DNA of 8,788 bases, taken from NCBI GenBank assembly GCA_023387135.1, contig JAEWIK010000091.1, positions 1-8,788 of the forward strand, in the 5' to 3' direction. The DNA comes from Actinomycetes bacterium. Its GTDB lineage: Bacteria > Actinomycetota > Actinomycetes > Propionibacteriales > Propionibacteriaceae. Below, piece by piece: positions 1 through 6,363 of this stretch (its first letter is position 1; each line of letters begins with the position of its first letter). A program made the translations under genes and the position numbers. The notes under the pieces are model-generated. The model was not told where the DNA came from, did not search any database, and saw nothing but the letters and a program-made list of their open reading frames with translations.

Positions 1-318
1 CCCGGCGTGGCGGGGATCGGCGAGAAGACCGCCGCCTCCCTCGTGGCTACCTACGGCGACCTCGAGGGCATGCTGGCCGCGGCGGGCGAGGGGAAGCTCT
101 CCCCCATGCTCGCCCGGCGACTGGCCGACGCGCTCGACTACCTGGGGGCCGCCCGCGCCGTGGTGACCGTCGCCGACGACATCCCGCTGCCCAGCTACGA
201 CCTCACGCTGCCGGACGGCATCGCGCAGCCGGAGACCTTCGCCGCCCTCACCGAGTCGCTCGGGCTCGGCGGCAGCGCCACCAGGCTGGCTCAGGCCCTG
301 TCGGGACGCAGCACGTAG
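1..318 (+). CDS. 5'-3' exonuclease, C-terminal part (5' end outside window)
   Basis: The frame is open from base 1 and ends at TAG 316-318, giving the last 105 residues. The first residues, PGVAGIGEKTA, are the glycine-rich helix-3-turn-helix motif that binds DNA backbone in the FEN/5'-3' exonuclease family (the N-terminal nuclease domain of DNA polymerase I). About 90 residues follow with no polymerase domain, so this is the stand-alone exonuclease common in actinobacteria, usually around 300 aa. Roughly 200 residues, including the metal-binding acidic residues, lie to the left of the window. Its expected role is 5' flap or RNA-primer removal in replication and repair, in the cytoplasm. The GTG at 7 is an internal valine, not a start. 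The last 28 bp overlap the end of convergent metW. Family call is from motif recognition; the exact cellular role is inferred. Confidence 0.85.
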   Translation, partial: PGVAGIGEKTAASLVATYGDLEGMLAAAGEGKLSPMLARRLADALDYLGAARAVVTVADDIPLPSYDLTLPDGIAQPETFAALTESLGLGGSATRLAQALSGRST

Positions 319-893
319 ACGGCGGCGGACGCGACGAGGTTGGCCCAGCGCCCCGAGACCGGGATCGGGTCGCCCGAATCGCTGAGCGGGATCGTCCGCT
401 CGACCCGCAGCCCGACCTCGTCGAAGAGCACGTGCAGGTCGACCAGCGTGGTGAAGCGCAGGTTGGGGGTGTTGTACCAGGCGTAGGGAAGGTCCTTGCC
501 CATGGGCAGGCGGCCGCGCAGCAGCCGCAGCCGGTGGGCGTACCAGCCGAAGTTCGGGACCGACACGATCAGCCGCGAACCGATCCTCGCCATGTGCCGC
601 AGCACCTCCCCGGGGCGACGCAGCGTCTGGATCGTCCGCGACAGCACCACGACGTCGTACGACGAGTCGGCGAAGTCGTCGAGCTCCCTGTCGATGTCGA
701 GCTCGATGACCGGCACCCCGAGGCGCATGGCAGCCAGCACCGACTCGGGATCGATCTCGACGCCCGTGCCCGTGCAGCCCTGCTCGTGCATGAGGTGGAA
801 GAGCAGATTGCCCGAGCCGCACCCGAGGTCGAGCACGCGGCTGTCCCGTGGCACGAGCCCGGCGACGAGGGCGAGGTCCTTCCGCAGGCTCAT
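291..893 (-). CDS. metW: Methionine biosynthesis protein MetW (SAM-dependent methyltransferase fold)
   Basis: This 200-aa protein is a class I methyltransferase fold. DLGCGSG at residues 22-28 is the SAM-binding glycine loop, and VEIDPE (about 45-50) is the acidic motif after strand 2. The C-terminal half carries the MetW-type segments VSVPNFGWYAHRL and YNTPNLRFTT. MetW is known as the partner of MetX in methionine synthesis; its catalytic activity is not settled. The frame stays open upstream to 983, but ATG 893 is chosen because it gives the usual family length and overlaps the metX stop as ATGA (890-893), the signature of translational coupling. The upstream extension (Pro/Arg/Gly-rich) would simply be metX in another frame. 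The last 28 bp overlap the convergent exonuclease gene. No start signal of its own is seen, so it is probably expressed only with metX. Confidence 0.9.
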   Translation of the reverse strand: MSLRKDLALVAGLVPRDSRVLDLGCGSGNLLFHLMHEQGCTGTGVEIDPESVLAAMRLGVPVIELDIDRELDDFADSSYDVVVLSRTIQTLRRPGEVLRHMARIGSRLIVSVPNFGWYAHRLRLLRGRLPMGKDLPYAWYNTPNLRFTTLVDLHVLFDEVGLRVERTIPLSDSGDPIPVSGRWANLVASAAVYVLRPDRA

Positions 894-2050
894 CGTCCCG
901 CCTCTTCCAGCGCCCGGTCGAGGAACGTCCTGACGGTGCGGTGGTACTCGGGGATGTCCAGCAGGAACGAGTCGTGGCCCCACCGCGAGGGGATCTCCCG
1001 GAAGCTGACGGGTTGCCGGACGTGTTCGAGTTCGCGGACGATGCGGCGCGAGTGGCTGGTGTCGAAGCGCCAGTCGGTCTCGAAGGAGAGCACCAGCCAG
1101 TTCACGGGCAGCGCCGCCACCTTGCTGAGTGCGTCGGGGCCCTGGAACGGGTCGAAGTAGTCCATGACCCGGGTCAGGTAGAGGTAGCTGAGGGCGTCGA
1201 AGCGCTCCAGGAACACCTGCCCCTGGTGGTCGAGGTAGCTCTCGACGGCGAAGTCGACGCCGAAGCCGGGGCCCTCCACAGCCCGCGGGCGGTCGTTGGG
1301 CTCGCGTCCGAACTTGGAGTCGAGGGCTTCCTCGGACAGGTAGGTGATGTGCGCCATCATGCGGGCGATGGCGAGCCCCACGGCCGGGGTGACCCCCTGC
1401 TCGGCGTACCGGCCGTCAGCGAAGAACCTGTCGGTCATGATCGCCCGCCTCGCGACGGCGGAGAACGCGATGTTCTGGGCGGTGAGCCTGCTGGACGCCG
1501 CGATGACGAGCGCGTTGGCGACCTCGGAAGGATGGTCGAGGGCCCACTGCAGCACCTGCATGCCGCCGAGCGACCCGCCCAGCGCCGCCAGCAGCCTGTC
1601 GATGCCCAGGTGCTGGACCAGCGCCCGATGGACGTTCACCAGGTCGGTCATCGACAACAACGGGAAGTCGAGGCCGTACGCCTTGCCGGTGGCGGGATCG
1701 ATGCTGGAAGGCCCCGTGGTGCCCTGGCAGCCCCCCAGCAGGTTGGCGGAGATGACGAAGAACCTCGTGGTGTCGAGCGGCTTGCCCGGCCCGATCAGGT
1801 TGTCCCACCAGCCCGGACGGGTGGCGCCGTCGTGGAAGCCCGCCGCGTGGGCGTCCCCGGTGAGCGCGTGGCAGACGAAGACGGCGTTGTCGCGAGCGGG
1901 GCTGAGGGTGCCGTAGGTCTCGTAGGCGACATCGACGGGGCCGAGCGTCGCACCGGAGGACATGCGCAGCGGCTCCTCGGCGGTGAAGAGCCTGACGTGC
2001 AGGGTCTCGGTCACGCCGACCGAGCCGGCGTCCGGCGCCGCGACAGACAT
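890..2050 (-). CDS. metX: Homoserine O-acyltransferase MetX (acetyl- or succinyl-)
   Basis: This 386-aa alpha/beta-hydrolase-fold enzyme acylates L-homoserine from acyl-CoA, the committed step of methionine synthesis, in the cytoplasm. The nucleophile elbow GGSLGG puts the catalytic serine at 160. The rest of the triad is most likely Asp326 (in TDWRF) and His359 (in WGHDSF). Other family signatures are CHALTGDAH (60-68) and GGCQGTTGPSSIDP (106-119). Length is normal. ATG 2048-2050 is supported by a strong Shine-Dalgarno GGAAGGAGG (2056-2064) five bases upstream. It overlaps metW by 4 bp and faces away from the YqeY-domain gene. The Arg after the catalytic Asp-Trp, plus the metW neighbour, resembles the proteobacterial succinyl-CoA-using group, so the acyl donor is uncertain. 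No sulfhydrylase gene (metY or metZ) is in the window. Confidence 0.93.
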   Translation of the reverse strand: MSVAAPDAGSVGVTETLHVRLFTAEEPLRMSSGATLGPVDVAYETYGTLSPARDNAVFVCHALTGDAHAAGFHDGATRPGWWDNLIGPGKPLDTTRFFVISANLLGGCQGTTGPSSIDPATGKAYGLDFPLLSMTDLVNVHRALVQHLGIDRLLAALGGSLGGMQVLQWALDHPSEVANALVIAASSRLTAQNIAFSAVARRAIMTDRFFADGRYAEQGVTPAVGLAIARMMAHITYLSEEALDSKFGREPNDRPRAVEGPGFGVDFAVESYLDHQGQVFLERFDALSYLYLTRVMDYFDPFQGPDALSKVAALPVNWLVLSFETDWRFDTSHSRRIVRELEHVRQPVSFREIPSRWGHDSFLLDIPEYHRTVRTFLDRALEEAGR

Positions 2051-2055
2051 GCTTG

Positions 2056-2084
2056 CCTCCTTCCGCTGTGCTCTCGACAGACTA
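2056..2084 (-). promoter_or_regulatory. Candidate -10 and Shine-Dalgarno of metX-metW
   Basis: Read on the minus strand, TAGTCT (2079-2084) fits the actinobacterial TANNNT -10 hexamer and would start RNA near 2072. The Shine-Dalgarno GGAAGGAGG (2056-2064) follows, five bases before ATG 2050. I see no convincing -35. The predicted leader of about 20 nt leaves no room for a SAM riboswitch. The ribosome site is clear; the promoter is a pattern match only. Confidence 0.45.
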
Positions 2085-2190
2085 GGTGGTCACGCCGCCC
2101 TGGCCGGGCGTCGTCCGAATCGGCGGGGACGGGTGGTGTCTGCTCCCCGCGGCGCCCCGTGGAAGAATGAACCGACGAGCAGGAGGACTG

Positions 2191-2658
2191 ATGGCCGGAT
2201 TGAAGGACAGGCTGCGCAGCGATCGCGTGACGGCGATGAAGGCGCGCAACGAACTGGCGAAGAACGCGCTGGCCATGGCGCTGACGGCGATCCAGCTCGA
2301 GGAGGTGTCGGGCGAGGTAGCCCGCGAACTCAGCGACGACGAGGTGCTGCGCGTGCTCACCAGGGAGGTCGCCAAGCGGAAGGATTCCGCCGAGGCCTAC
2401 ACGCTGGGCAAGCGTCCCGAACTCGCCGAGAAGGAACTCGCCGAGGCCGAGCTCCTGCAGGCGTACCTGCCGGCGGCCCTCACCGAGGACGAGCTCGACG
2501 CCCTGGTCACCGAGGAACTCGCCGCTGCCGCCGACAGCCTGGGCGACAAGCCGACGATGCGCCAGATGGGCCAGATCATCAAGGCGGTCAACGCGCGTGC
2601 CCAGGGACGGGCGGACGGCGCGACAGTCGCCGCGAAGGTCAAGGCCGCGCTGAGCTGA
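2191..2658 (+). CDS. GatB/YqeY domain-containing protein
   Basis: This 155-aa, alpha-helical, charged protein matches the YqeY family over its whole length. It begins LKDRLRSDRVTAMKAR (an N-terminal helix with the family's L..DL..AMKA pattern), continues with KRKDSAEAYTLGKRPELAEKE and LQAYLP in the middle, and ends MRQMGQIIKAVNARAQGRADG. The family resembles the tail domain of the GatB subunit of the tRNA-dependent amidotransferase, which contacts tRNA; what stand-alone YqeY proteins do is not established. The frame opens at 2086, but ATG 2191 is chosen because AGGAGG (2181-2186) lies four bases upstream and the family starts here. The last 20 bp (2639-2658) overlap the end of the convergent MFS gene. 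It is divergent from metX, with a 140-bp gap in which only the weak match AAGAAT (2162-2167) could serve as its -10. Confidence 0.88.
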   Translation: MAGLKDRLRSDRVTAMKARNELAKNALAMALTAIQLEEVSGEVARELSDDEVLRVLTREVAKRKDSAEAYTLGKRPELAEKELAEAELLQAYLPAALTEDELDALVTEELAAAADSLGDKPTMRQMGQIIKAVNARAQGRADGATVAAKVKAALS

Positions 2659-3925
2659 CCTCGCGGGCGGGGGTGTACCGCCTGAACGCGGGCACCCGCC
2701 AGGCGACCAACAGGACCACGAGGACGACGAGCACGCCGCCGAGCGTTGCAGTCGGCGCCGCCCCGAGGGGTTCGGCGACCAGGCCGTGGGCGACGTCGGC
2801 GAGCCTCGGCCCGCCCACGACGACGACGAGGAAGGCGCCCTGGACGCGTCCCCGCACCGAGTCGTCGGTGGCCTCCAGCAGCATCGACTGCCTGAAGGAC
2901 GCCGACGCGATGTCGGCGGCACCGGCGACGGCCAGCATGGTGATCGCCACCAGCAGCATGGGGAGCCGCCAGGCGGGCGCCAGCCAGGACGCCACTCCGA
3001 AGCCGGCGATGCCGACGCCCCACACGACGATGGACGCGATCACCGCGATGCCCTGACGGGTCACCCGCGAGTACCAGCCGGAGAAGACGCCGCCCAGCAT
3101 CGACCCGAGCGGGATGCCCGCGAACAGCCAGGCGAAGGCGAGCCCGCCGCCGGGCGGGTCGCCGAAGGCGGTGTGGGCGAGTTCGGGGAACAGGGCGCGC
3201 GGCATCCCGAAGAACATCGCCACGACGTCGAGCACGAAGCCGACCAGCACCACGACGTGCCCGCGCAGGTAGGTCACGCCTTCGACGATCGACTTCAACC
3301 CCGGTGAGCCGACCCGGTTCTCGACAGGCATCGCCGCCAGCGCCAGGACGGCTCCCAGCGTCGCCAGCAGCGTGACGGTGTCGATCAGGTACAGCCAGGA
3401 CAGGCCGATGACCGGGATGAGCATGCCGCCGACGAGGGGCCCGGCGATGGCCCCTGCCGTCATGACCGTCATGTTGAGCGCGTTGGCGGCGGGCAACTGC
3501 TCGGCAGGCAGCAGCCGCGGCAGGATCGCCGTCCGGGTGGGCGAGTTGATGGCGAAGAACGCCTGCTGGACGGCGAACAACCCCAGCAGCAGCCAGACGT
3601 TCGTCGAGCCGAGCGCGGCCTGCAGCCAGAAGCAGCCGCTGGTGAGGATGAGCCCGACCGTCGTGATGAGCAGCAGCGTGCGCCTGTCGACGTGGTCGGC
3701 GAGCGCGCCGCCCCACAGCCCGAAGACCACCAGCGGCACGAGGCCGAACAGCCCCGTCAGCCCCACATACGCCGACGAACCGGTGATCGCGTAGATCTGC
3801 GCGGGGACCGCCACGACAGTCAGTTGAGCGCCGATGACAGTGATGATGCTGGCGATCCACAGCCTGCGGAAGCTGTCATTGCGCAAGGGGGTGGTGTCAG
3901 CCAACATCCCCCTGAGCCACGCCAT
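2639..3925 (-). CDS. MFS transporter (MFS_3 type, probable drug or metabolite exporter)
   Basis: This 428-aa inner-membrane protein is almost entirely hydrophobic helices, about 12 by eye. Motif A of the major facilitator superfamily is at 72-84 (GGALADHVDRRTL, loop 2-3). NSPTRTAILPRLLP followed by QLPAANALN (127-150) is typical of the MFS_3/EntS-like group of proton-coupled exporters, and RGRVQGAF (358-365) is the late loop of that group. The substrate cannot be read from sequence. The frame remains open to 4051, but the extra 42 residues are Arg/Pro-rich and unlike a transporter N-terminus. ATG 3925 is preferred because TM1 follows normally, and a -10-like TAAGCT lies eight bases upstream, predicting a leaderless start; no Shine-Dalgarno is seen. 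ATG 3907 is a possible alternative. The 3' end overlaps the YqeY-domain gene by 20 bp. Confidence 0.88.
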   Translation of the reverse strand: MAWLRGMLADTTPLRNDSFRRLWIASIITVIGAQLTVVAVPAQIYAITGSSAYVGLTGLFGLVPLVVFGLWGGALADHVDRRTLLLITTVGLILTSGCFWLQAALGSTNVWLLLGLFAVQQAFFAINSPTRTAILPRLLPAEQLPAANALNMTVMTAGAIAGPLVGGMLIPVIGLSWLYLIDTVTLLATLGAVLALAAMPVENRVGSPGLKSIVEGVTYLRGHVVVLVGFVLDVVAMFFGMPRALFPELAHTAFGDPPGGGLAFAWLFAGIPLGSMLGGVFSGWYSRVTRQGIAVIASIVVWGVGIAGFGVASWLAPAWRLPMLLVAITMLAVAGAADIASASFRQSMLLEATDDSVRGRVQGAFLVVVVGGPRLADVAHGLVAEPLGAAPTATLGGVLVVLVVLLVAWRVPAFRRYTPAREVSSARP

Positions 3926-3939
3926 GCGCCCGGAGCTTA
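3926..3939 (-). promoter_or_regulatory. Candidate leaderless promoter (-10) of the MFS gene
   Basis: On the minus strand TAAGCT (3934-3939) is followed by eight bases and then ATG 3925. The usual -10 to start-site distance puts the first RNA base at or within one or two bases of the ATG. There is no Shine-Dalgarno in the gap and no clear -35. Confidence 0.45.
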
Positions 3940-4046
3940 CGCCCTTGTCACAGAGGTCCCGCGCGTCGTATCGCGGGTGAGCCGAACGCGGCCCCGGCGG
4001 CGCGCGAGGTGGGCGCCGTCCGGCAGGATCCGCCCGCTCGCGTCGC

Positions 4047-4062
4047 GTCACCGTGCGGTGAC
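4047..4062. promoter_or_regulatory. Perfect 16-bp inverted repeat, candidate operator
   Basis: GTCACCG-TG-CGGTGAC has 7-bp perfect arms and a 2-bp centre. It lies in the 157-bp divergent region between the MFS gene and the TSUP gene, ending eight bases before the TSUP -10 hexamer, so it covers where the -35 would be. That is a usual place for a dimeric repressor or activator. No regulator gene is adjacent, so the ligand and protein are unknown. The MFS promoter is about 110 bp away and would be less directly affected. Confidence 0.5.
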
Positions 4063-4070
4063 AGTTCGCC

Positions 4071-4082
4071 TAGGCTGAGCGG
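4071..4082 (+). promoter_or_regulatory. Candidate leaderless promoter (-10) of the TSUP gene
   Basis: TAGGCT (4071-4076) fits TANNNT and is followed by six bases and GTG 4083, so transcription should begin at or beside the start codon. No Shine-Dalgarno is present. The same 11-mer CGCCTAGGCTG occurs at the promoter position of the next gene (4856-4866). Confidence 0.55.
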
Positions 4083-4862
4083 GTGCCCGAACTCCCCCTG
4101 GAAGCGATCCTGCTGCTGGTCGGGGCGGCACTGCTGGCGGGGGTCGTCGACGCGGTGGTGGGAGGCGGCGGGCTGATCCAGCTCCCTGCCCTGCTGATCG
4201 CGTTCCCCGGGGTGCCGCCCGTCCAGTTGCTCGCCACCAACAAGGTCGGGTCCATCGCCGGCACGTCGATGGCGAGCGTGACGTACTACCGTCGCGTCCA
4301 CCCCGACCTGAAGACGGCGATCCCGCTGGCCGCCGCGGCTTTCGCCGGTTCGGCGGGCGGGGCGCTGGTGGCGTCGAGGATCCCGAGGGCCGCCTTCGAC
4401 CCGATCGTGCTGGTGGCCCTGCTGGTGGTGGGCGCGTACGTCGTGTTCAAGCCGGAGGTGGGTCGCGTGGAGGACCTGAGGCTGGACGGCAGGAGCCACT
4501 ACCTGTCGGCCGTCGCCATCGGCGCGGGCATCGGCTTCTACGACGGGGCACTCGGCCCTGGGACAGGATCGTTCCTCGTCTTCGCGCTGGTGGGCTGGCT
4601 CGGCTACGCGTTCCTGGAGGCGAGCGCCAAGGCGAAGATCGCCAACTTCGCCACCAATCTCGCGGCGCTGGTGATCTTCGTCCCCCAAGGCGCCGTGATG
4701 TGGAAGTACGGCCTCATGATCGCCGGTGCCAATCTGGTCGGGGGCTACCTGGGCGCCCGAGTGGCAGTGGCAAGGGGCGTCGCTTTCATCAGGGTGGTGT
4801 TCATCGTCGTCGTCGTGGCGCTCGCTCTCAAGATCGGTTTCGACGTCGCGACGCGCGCCTAG
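4083..4862 (+). CDS. TSUP family permease (TauE/SafE-like sulfite/organic-anion exporter)
   Basis: This 259-aa membrane protein, with about 7-8 hydrophobic helices, shows the two related halves of the TauE/SafE family. The first half has DAVVGGGGLIQLPALL (23-38) and NKVGSIAGTSMASVTYYRR (53-71). The second has GIGFYDGALGPGTGSFL (149-165), the family's strongest signature, followed by KIANFATNLAALVIF (185-199). Relatives such as E. coli YfcA are of unknown substrate; others export sulfite or sulfoacetate, so the substrate here is open. The GTG start at 4083 gives the normal N-terminus directly before TM1 and sits six bases after a -10 hexamer, predicting a leaderless mRNA. The stop TAG 4860-4862 is also the first three bases of the next gene's candidate -10. 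It faces the MFS gene, with an inverted repeat between them. Confidence 0.9.
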   Translation: MPELPLEAILLLVGAALLAGVVDAVVGGGGLIQLPALLIAFPGVPPVQLLATNKVGSIAGTSMASVTYYRRVHPDLKTAIPLAAAAFAGSAGGALVASRIPRAAFDPIVLVALLVVGAYVVFKPEVGRVEDLRLDGRSHYLSAVAIGAGIGFYDGALGPGTGSFLVFALVGWLGYAFLEASAKAKIANFATNLAALVIFVPQGAVMWKYGLMIAGANLVGGYLGARVAVARGVAFIRVVFIVVVVALALKIGFDVATRA

Positions 4863-4899
4863 GCTGGTCGTGCAGGCAGCCGAGCGAGAGGTGTCCCCC
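4860..4899 (+). promoter_or_regulatory. Candidate -10 and ribosome-binding site of the 4Fe-4S protein gene
   Basis: TAGGCT (4860-4865) overlaps the TSUP stop codon and would start RNA near 4872, giving a leader of about 28 nt. That leader contains GAGAGG (4886-4891), eight bases before ATG 4900. This would let the small gene be transcribed separately from the permease, although read-through is also possible. No -35 is clear. Confidence 0.4.
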
Positions 4900-5133
4900 A
4901 TGGTTCGCAAGCTCTACTACGGCCCCGTCGTCGACGTGTCGTTCGACGGTGCGGTCTGCCGCCACGCCGGGGAGTGCGTCAGGGGCATGCCGACGGTGTT
5001 CGACGTCCGCAAGCGCCCCTGGATCGATCCGGGGAAGGCCGCCGACGACCAGCTCGCCGCGACCTTGCGCGAGGTCGTGGCACGCTGCCCGTCCGGCGCC
5101 CTGCAGATCGAGGAGCACCCGCTGCCCGAGTAG
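4900..5133 (+). CDS. Small (4Fe-4S)-binding protein, divergent mono-cluster ferredoxin family (YjdI-like)
   Basis: The product is 77 aa and soluble. It matches the divergent 4Fe-4S mono-cluster family (Fer4_19; E. coli YjdI is a member). The key segments are CRHAGECVRG (20-29), VFDVRKRPWIDP (33-44) and CPSGAL (63-68). The three cysteines at 20, 26 and 63 are the likely cluster ligands. A classical ferredoxin would have four, but three plus a conserved His (here His22) is normal for this family, so this is not a defect. It probably carries electrons in the cytoplasm; the partner is unknown. ATG 4900 is chosen for its Shine-Dalgarno GAGAGG; an in-frame GTG at 4870 has none. It lies 37 bp after the permease and ends directly before a GC hairpin. 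Confidence 0.88.
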   Translation: MVRKLYYGPVVDVSFDGAVCRHAGECVRGMPTVFDVRKRPWIDPGKAADDQLAATLREVVARCPSGALQIEEHPLPE

Positions 5134-5162
5134 CCCGCGCCCGGCGTCAGGCCGGACGCGGG
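5134..5162. terminator. GC-rich hairpin between convergent genes, candidate bidirectional terminator
   Basis: Bases 5134-5145 (CCCGCGCCCGGC) pair with 5151-5162 (GCCGGACGCGGG) with a single mismatch in 12 bp, around a 5-base loop. It begins at the first base after the 4Fe-4S gene stop and lies in the 42-bp gap before the stop of the convergent 117-aa gene. No U-tract follows on either strand, as is common for hairpins in high-GC actinobacteria. Confidence 0.55.
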
Positions 5163-5175
5163 ACGGGGACGCCTG

Positions 5176-5529
5176 TCAGCGCCAGAAGACAGCGACCAGG
5201 ACGTTCACCAGGGCCATGCCGCCGGCGGTGTGGAAGAACGGCATCGCGTTCTGGCCCTTGCGCTGCTTGTACGCGGCGACGGCGGCACCCACGACGGCGA
5301 TCAGCGCGATGGCCAGCTTGAAGCCGATCTTCATGAAGTTGACGTCCTTGTCGGCGGCTTCGGCGATGCCGACCAGCGCGATGCCCGTCACGAGCTGGGT
5401 GAGCGCCCCTCCGAGCAGCAGCGCGGTGTTGAAACCGTTGCGCTGTCGCATCTGGACGAGGAACACACCGACTATCGTCGCCATCCCGAGGAAGTGCAGC
5501 GTGAGCACAACGAGGTGCAGGATCTCCAT
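5176..5529 (-). CDS. Four-helix integral membrane protein of unknown function
   Basis: This is a 117-aa protein with four hydrophobic segments at about 5-25, 35-57, 68-87 and 100-116. The short linkers contain charged residues (QMRQRN at 26-31, EAADKD at 57-62, KQRKGQN at 88-94). A His sits in the first helix (HLVVLTLHFLG) and another at the start of the last helix (FFHTAGGMALVN), but I cannot claim a haem or metal site. I do not recognise a named family; small proteins like this are common in actinobacteria. The start is firm: AAGGAG (5536-5541 on the minus strand) is six bases before ATG 5529. It is convergent with the 4Fe-4S gene and divergent from the AlkD-like gene. Confidence 0.82.
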   Translation of the reverse strand: MEILHLVVLTLHFLGMATIVGVFLVQMRQRNGFNTALLLGGALTQLVTGIALVGIAEAADKDVNFMKIGFKLAIALIAVVGAAVAAYKQRKGQNAMPFFHTAGGMALVNVLVAVFWR

Positions 5530-5556
5530 GACGCTCTCCTTTCTCCGCCGACCTTA
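5530..5556 (-). promoter_or_regulatory. Candidate -10 and Shine-Dalgarno of the 117-aa membrane protein gene
   Basis: On the minus strand TAAGGT (5551-5556) fits TANNNT and would start RNA near 5544, followed by the Shine-Dalgarno AAGGAG (5536-5541) and ATG 5529. The leader would be short. No -35 is recognisable. Confidence 0.4.
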
Positions 5557-5646
5557 GCCGTCTCCGGGTCACAGGTGCGGAAGCCGCTCGGGGTGGTGAG
5601 CGTGGCAGCTGCGCGGGCGACGCGTGGGGATGGAAGGATCGTCGCC

Positions 5647-6363
5647 GTGACAGACGTGACAGCACTGGCTGCGAGCATCGACGAGGAGTTGCGCGCGAGG
5701 TCCGTCCCCGAACGTGCCGCCGGCGAGAAGGCGTACCTGAAGAGCGACCTGTGGCATTACGGCGCGTCGGTGCCGGTGATCAGGTCGGTGGTGCGGACGG
5801 CGACGAAGGCGGCGGCGCTCACCCATGACGAACTCGTCGAACTGGTCGAGTCGTTGTGGGACGAACCGGTCCACGAACGGCGGGCTGCGGCGGTCGAGGT
5901 GCTGGAGGCGCACTGCCGCCTGCTGGTGGCGGGCGACATCGGGCTGCTGGAGCGGTTGCTGCGGGAGTCGCGGACGTGGGCGCTGGTGGACTCCCTCGCC
6001 GCCTCGGTGGTCGGCCCGCTGGTCGAGCGGGAGCCGGCGCTGGGGGCTGTGCTGGACCGCTGGGCCGGTGACGACGACTTCTGGATCAGGAGGTCGGCGC
6101 TGCTGGCGCTGTTGATCCCGCTGCGCCAGGGCGGGGGCGACTTCGAGCGGTTCGGCAGGTACGCCGACGCCATGCTGGACGAGCAGGAGTTCTTCATCCG
6201 CAAGGCCATCGGTTGGGTGCTGCGGGACACCGGCAAGAAGCGGCCGGACCTGGTCTTCGAATGGCTGCTGCCGCGGGCGGCCCGCGCGTCGGGGGTCACT
6301 GTCAGGGAAGCCGTCAAACCGCTCAGGGAGGACCACCGTGCAGCAATTCTCGCAGCCCGCTAA
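5647..6363 (+). CDS. DNA alkylation repair protein (AlkD-like DNA glycosylase, HEAT-like repeats)
   Basis: The 238-aa all-helical protein matches the DNA alkylation repair family typified by Bacillus cereus AlkD, which excises cationic alkylated purines such as 3- and 7-methylpurines without flipping the base. The residues important in AlkD have counterparts: Trp111 and Asp115 in RTWALVDSLA (same four-residue spacing as AlkD Trp109/Asp113), Arg148 or Arg149 in DDDFWIRRSALL, and Trp190 in FFIRKAIGWVLRDTGKK. It is thus probably an active glycosylase rather than a degenerate relative. GTG 5647 is chosen for GGAAGGA (5632-5638) eight bases upstream; the frame is open to 5230, but the upstream part is antisense to the 117-aa gene. 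Its last 26 bp overlap the start of the next gene. No alkylation-response promoter element is recognisable. Confidence 0.9.
   Translation: MTDVTALAASIDEELRARSVPERAAGEKAYLKSDLWHYGASVPVIRSVVRTATKAAALTHDELVELVESLWDEPVHERRAAAVEVLEAHCRLLVAGDIGLLERLLRESRTWALVDSLAASVVGPLVEREPALGAVLDRWAGDDDFWIRRSALLALLIPLRQGGGDFERFGRYADAMLDEQEFFIRKAIGWVLRDTGKKRPDLVFEWLLPRAARASGVTVREAVKPLREDHRAAILAAR

Noticed and set aside
894..983. 30-residue N-terminal extension of metW
   Set aside because: It overlaps metX in another frame, is Pro/Arg/Gly-rich, and ATG 893 has the ATGA coupling and correct family length.
848..2170. Long plus-strand open frame of 440 codons
   Set aside because: It is antisense to metX, whose motifs and length are unambiguous; the translation is Arg/Gly/Val/Glu-rich with no domain, a typical shadow in GC-rich DNA.
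2051..2190. Possible SAM or other riboswitch upstream of metX
   Set aside because: The predicted leader is only about 20 nt and the remaining space carries no recognisable aptamer; the divergent gene starts at 2191.
2397..3860. 487-codon minus-strand frame
   Set aside because: It is Arg/Ala/Gly-rich and lies in another frame of the MFS gene, which has clear transporter motifs and membrane helices.
3926..4051. Upstream extension of the MFS gene by 42 residues
   Set aside because: It would add an Arg/Pro-rich leader unlike MFS N-termini and would place the start upstream of the -10-like TAAGCT.
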